Of a stretch of 64,000 nt of DNA, positions 63,401-64,000 are shown in pieces. Every line of letters starts with the position of its first letter. The stretch's first letter is position 1. The position numbers and the translations under genes are program-made. Source of the DNA: Aspidapion aeneum (Eukaryota > Arthropoda > Insecta > Coleoptera > Brentidae). The DNA is taken from the NCBI GenBank assembly GCA_963576565.1, contig OY755048.1:4780501-4844500 (forward strand). The letters run 5' to 3'. The notes under the pieces were generated by a model that worked only from the letters and a program-made list of their open reading frames with translations, ran no database searches and was not told where the DNA came from.

Positions 63401-63493
63401 AGTATCATCTGAAACGCAAAGATATATAAAAAATTTTGAAATCGGAGCAATTTTTTTTTTCGAAAAAATTAGGATAACCATAGCTTACACTAA
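60441..63493 (+). repeat. Module E, long copy (~3.05 kb)
   Basis: Markers are catcggatacgc (60557), ccgaaaa (61637), gaaatctgagc (61719), a shortened monomer and gataacg (62352). The first monomer has a private tatcaccgg (60451). Relative to copies 2 and 3 it is about five monomers longer; the intervals from ccgaaaa to gataacg and from gataacg to the next A start are each longer by about 205 bp. Confidence 0.85.
61979..62062 (+). repeat. Shortened monomer in module E (84 bp)
   Basis: tatataaaaaa passes straight into a T run and cgaaaaaatt. In this copy the preceding monomer ends in the ordinary catagcttacac, whereas E copies 1-3 have catagattacac. Confidence 0.83.
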
Positions 63494-64000
63494 TATTGTG
63501 TAGTATCATCGGAAACGCAAAGATATATAAAAATTTTTGAAATCGGAGAAATTTTTTTTTTATCGAAAAAATTAGGATCACCATAACTTACACTACTATT
63601 GTGTAGTATCATCTGAAACGCAAAGTACATAAAAATTTTTGAAATCGGAGCAATTTTTTTTTTTTCGAAAAAATTAGGATAACCATAGCTTACACTAATA
63701 TTGTGTAGTATCATCGGAAACGCAAAGATATATAAAAAATTTTGAAATCGGAGCAACTTTTTTTTTATCGAAAAAATTAGGATCACTATAGCTTACACTA
63801 CTATTGTGTAGTATCATCTGAAACGCAAAGATATATAAAAATTTTTGAAATCGGAGCAATTTTTTTTTTTTCGAAAAAATTAGGATAACCATAACTTACA
63901 CTACTATTGTGTAGTATCATCTGAAACGCAAAGATATATAAAAATTTTTGAAATCGGAGCAATTTTTTTTTTTTCGAAAAAATTAGGATAACCATAGCTT
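63494..64000 (+). repeat. Module A unit, cut by the window end
   Basis: The first monomers of A are present with gagaaattt (63546) and aaagtacat (g at 63625). Unlike the other twelve copies, monomer 1 reads tataaaaatttttg rather than tataaatatttttg. The array continues past base 64000. Confidence 0.85.

Larger units (their letters stand above)
1..64000 (+). repeat. Satellite DNA array, ~102-103 bp monomer, about 620 copies
   Basis: The head motif tattgtgtagtatcatc returns every 100-104 bases from base 1 to the last base, always on the given strand. No stretch longer than a monomer lacks it and no reverse-oriented copy was seen. Each monomer carries gatatataaaaa, an A5T5 dyad, gaaatcggagcaa, a T run ending in cgaaaaaatt, and a cttacacta tail. 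One monomer counted by hand has about 26 G or C in 102 bases. Length varies mostly through the T run (about 8-15 T) and through atcg versus cg after it. The array continues beyond both window ends. This is satellite DNA of a eukaryotic heterochromatin block; the species and chromosomal place cannot be read from the sequence. Confidence 0.98.

Noticed and set aside
1..64000. CRISPR array
   Set aside because: The repeats are contiguous with no unique spacers, and the monomer is about 102 bp.
1..64000. Long tandem repeat inside a bacterial or viral genome
   Set aside because: No gene, origin or unique sequence occurs in 64 kb, and layered higher-order repeats with in-register exchanges are typical of eukaryotic satellite DNA.
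1..64000. Identification with a named satellite family or species
   Set aside because: I do not recognise the monomer with confidence, and a database search would be needed: a match of the 102-bp monomer to a known satellite would decide it.

Overview
The whole 64 kb window is one uninterrupted satellite DNA array. I find no gene, RNA gene, transposable element, CRISPR array or unique sequence in it. The basic unit is an AT-rich monomer of about 102-103 bp (about 25% G+C by counting one monomer), repeated roughly 620 times, always head to tail in the same orientation. Both window ends lie inside the array, so the real array is longer. Such an array points to eukaryotic heterochromatin (centromeric, pericentromeric or subtelomeric). 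I cannot name the organism. CpG dinucleotides are kept in every monomer, which fits a lineage with little germline CpG methylation, but that is inference.

Each monomer runs: tattgtgtag head, catcGg or catcTg, acgcaaagatatataaaaa, an A5T5 dyad, gaaatcggagcaa, a run of about 8-15 T, cg, A6, ttagg, gataacc / gatcacc / gggtcacc, and the tail cttacactaa or cttacactac. Three main subtypes recur. Type I has caac-T9-atcg with gatcacc or gggtcacc. Type II has caat-T-cg, gataaccatagc and the tail actaa. Type III has caat-T-cg, gataaccataac and the tail actac. Types I and II often alternate, giving dimers of about 205 bp.

Above the monomer I resolve a hierarchy using rare shared variants. Module A is a 13-monomer higher-order repeat of about 1.33 kb, marked by gagaaattt, aaagtacat and an EcoRV site (gatatc). 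It is present as tandem copies or as a 10-monomer form. Module B is about 4.3 kb, C about 4.28 kb, D about 0.8-1.6 kb and E about 1.8-3.1 kb. They are always used in the order A-B-C-D-E, with internal modules missing in some superunits.

Layout: A x4, first partial (1-4814); B-E (4815-11538); A x2 (11539-13892); short B, D, E (13893-17875); A x2 (17876-20231); B-E (20232-27064); short A plus repeated E end (27065-29008); A-B-E (29009-36969); A x3 (36970-40650); B-C-D (40651-50031); a chimeric monomer (50032-50132); end of A, then B-C-D-E (50133-63493); A (63494-64000). Measured from one A start to the next, the superunits are 7,750, 5,009, 7,858 and 7,961 bp. The full A-B-C-D-E form is about 14.1 kb and is only assembled across the last two superunits.

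The most notable events are a 9.79-kb tandem duplication with a readable crossover monomer, a 1,944-bp tandem duplication, an in-register loss joining B to the end of C, and small deletions that start and end at short direct repeats. Open frames exist only on the minus strand. They arise because 102 bp is 34 codons, and they break wherever the T run changes length, so I treat them as incidental. Coordinates of modules are monomer starts read by eye. Identity between copies was judged from shared variants, not from a computed alignment.
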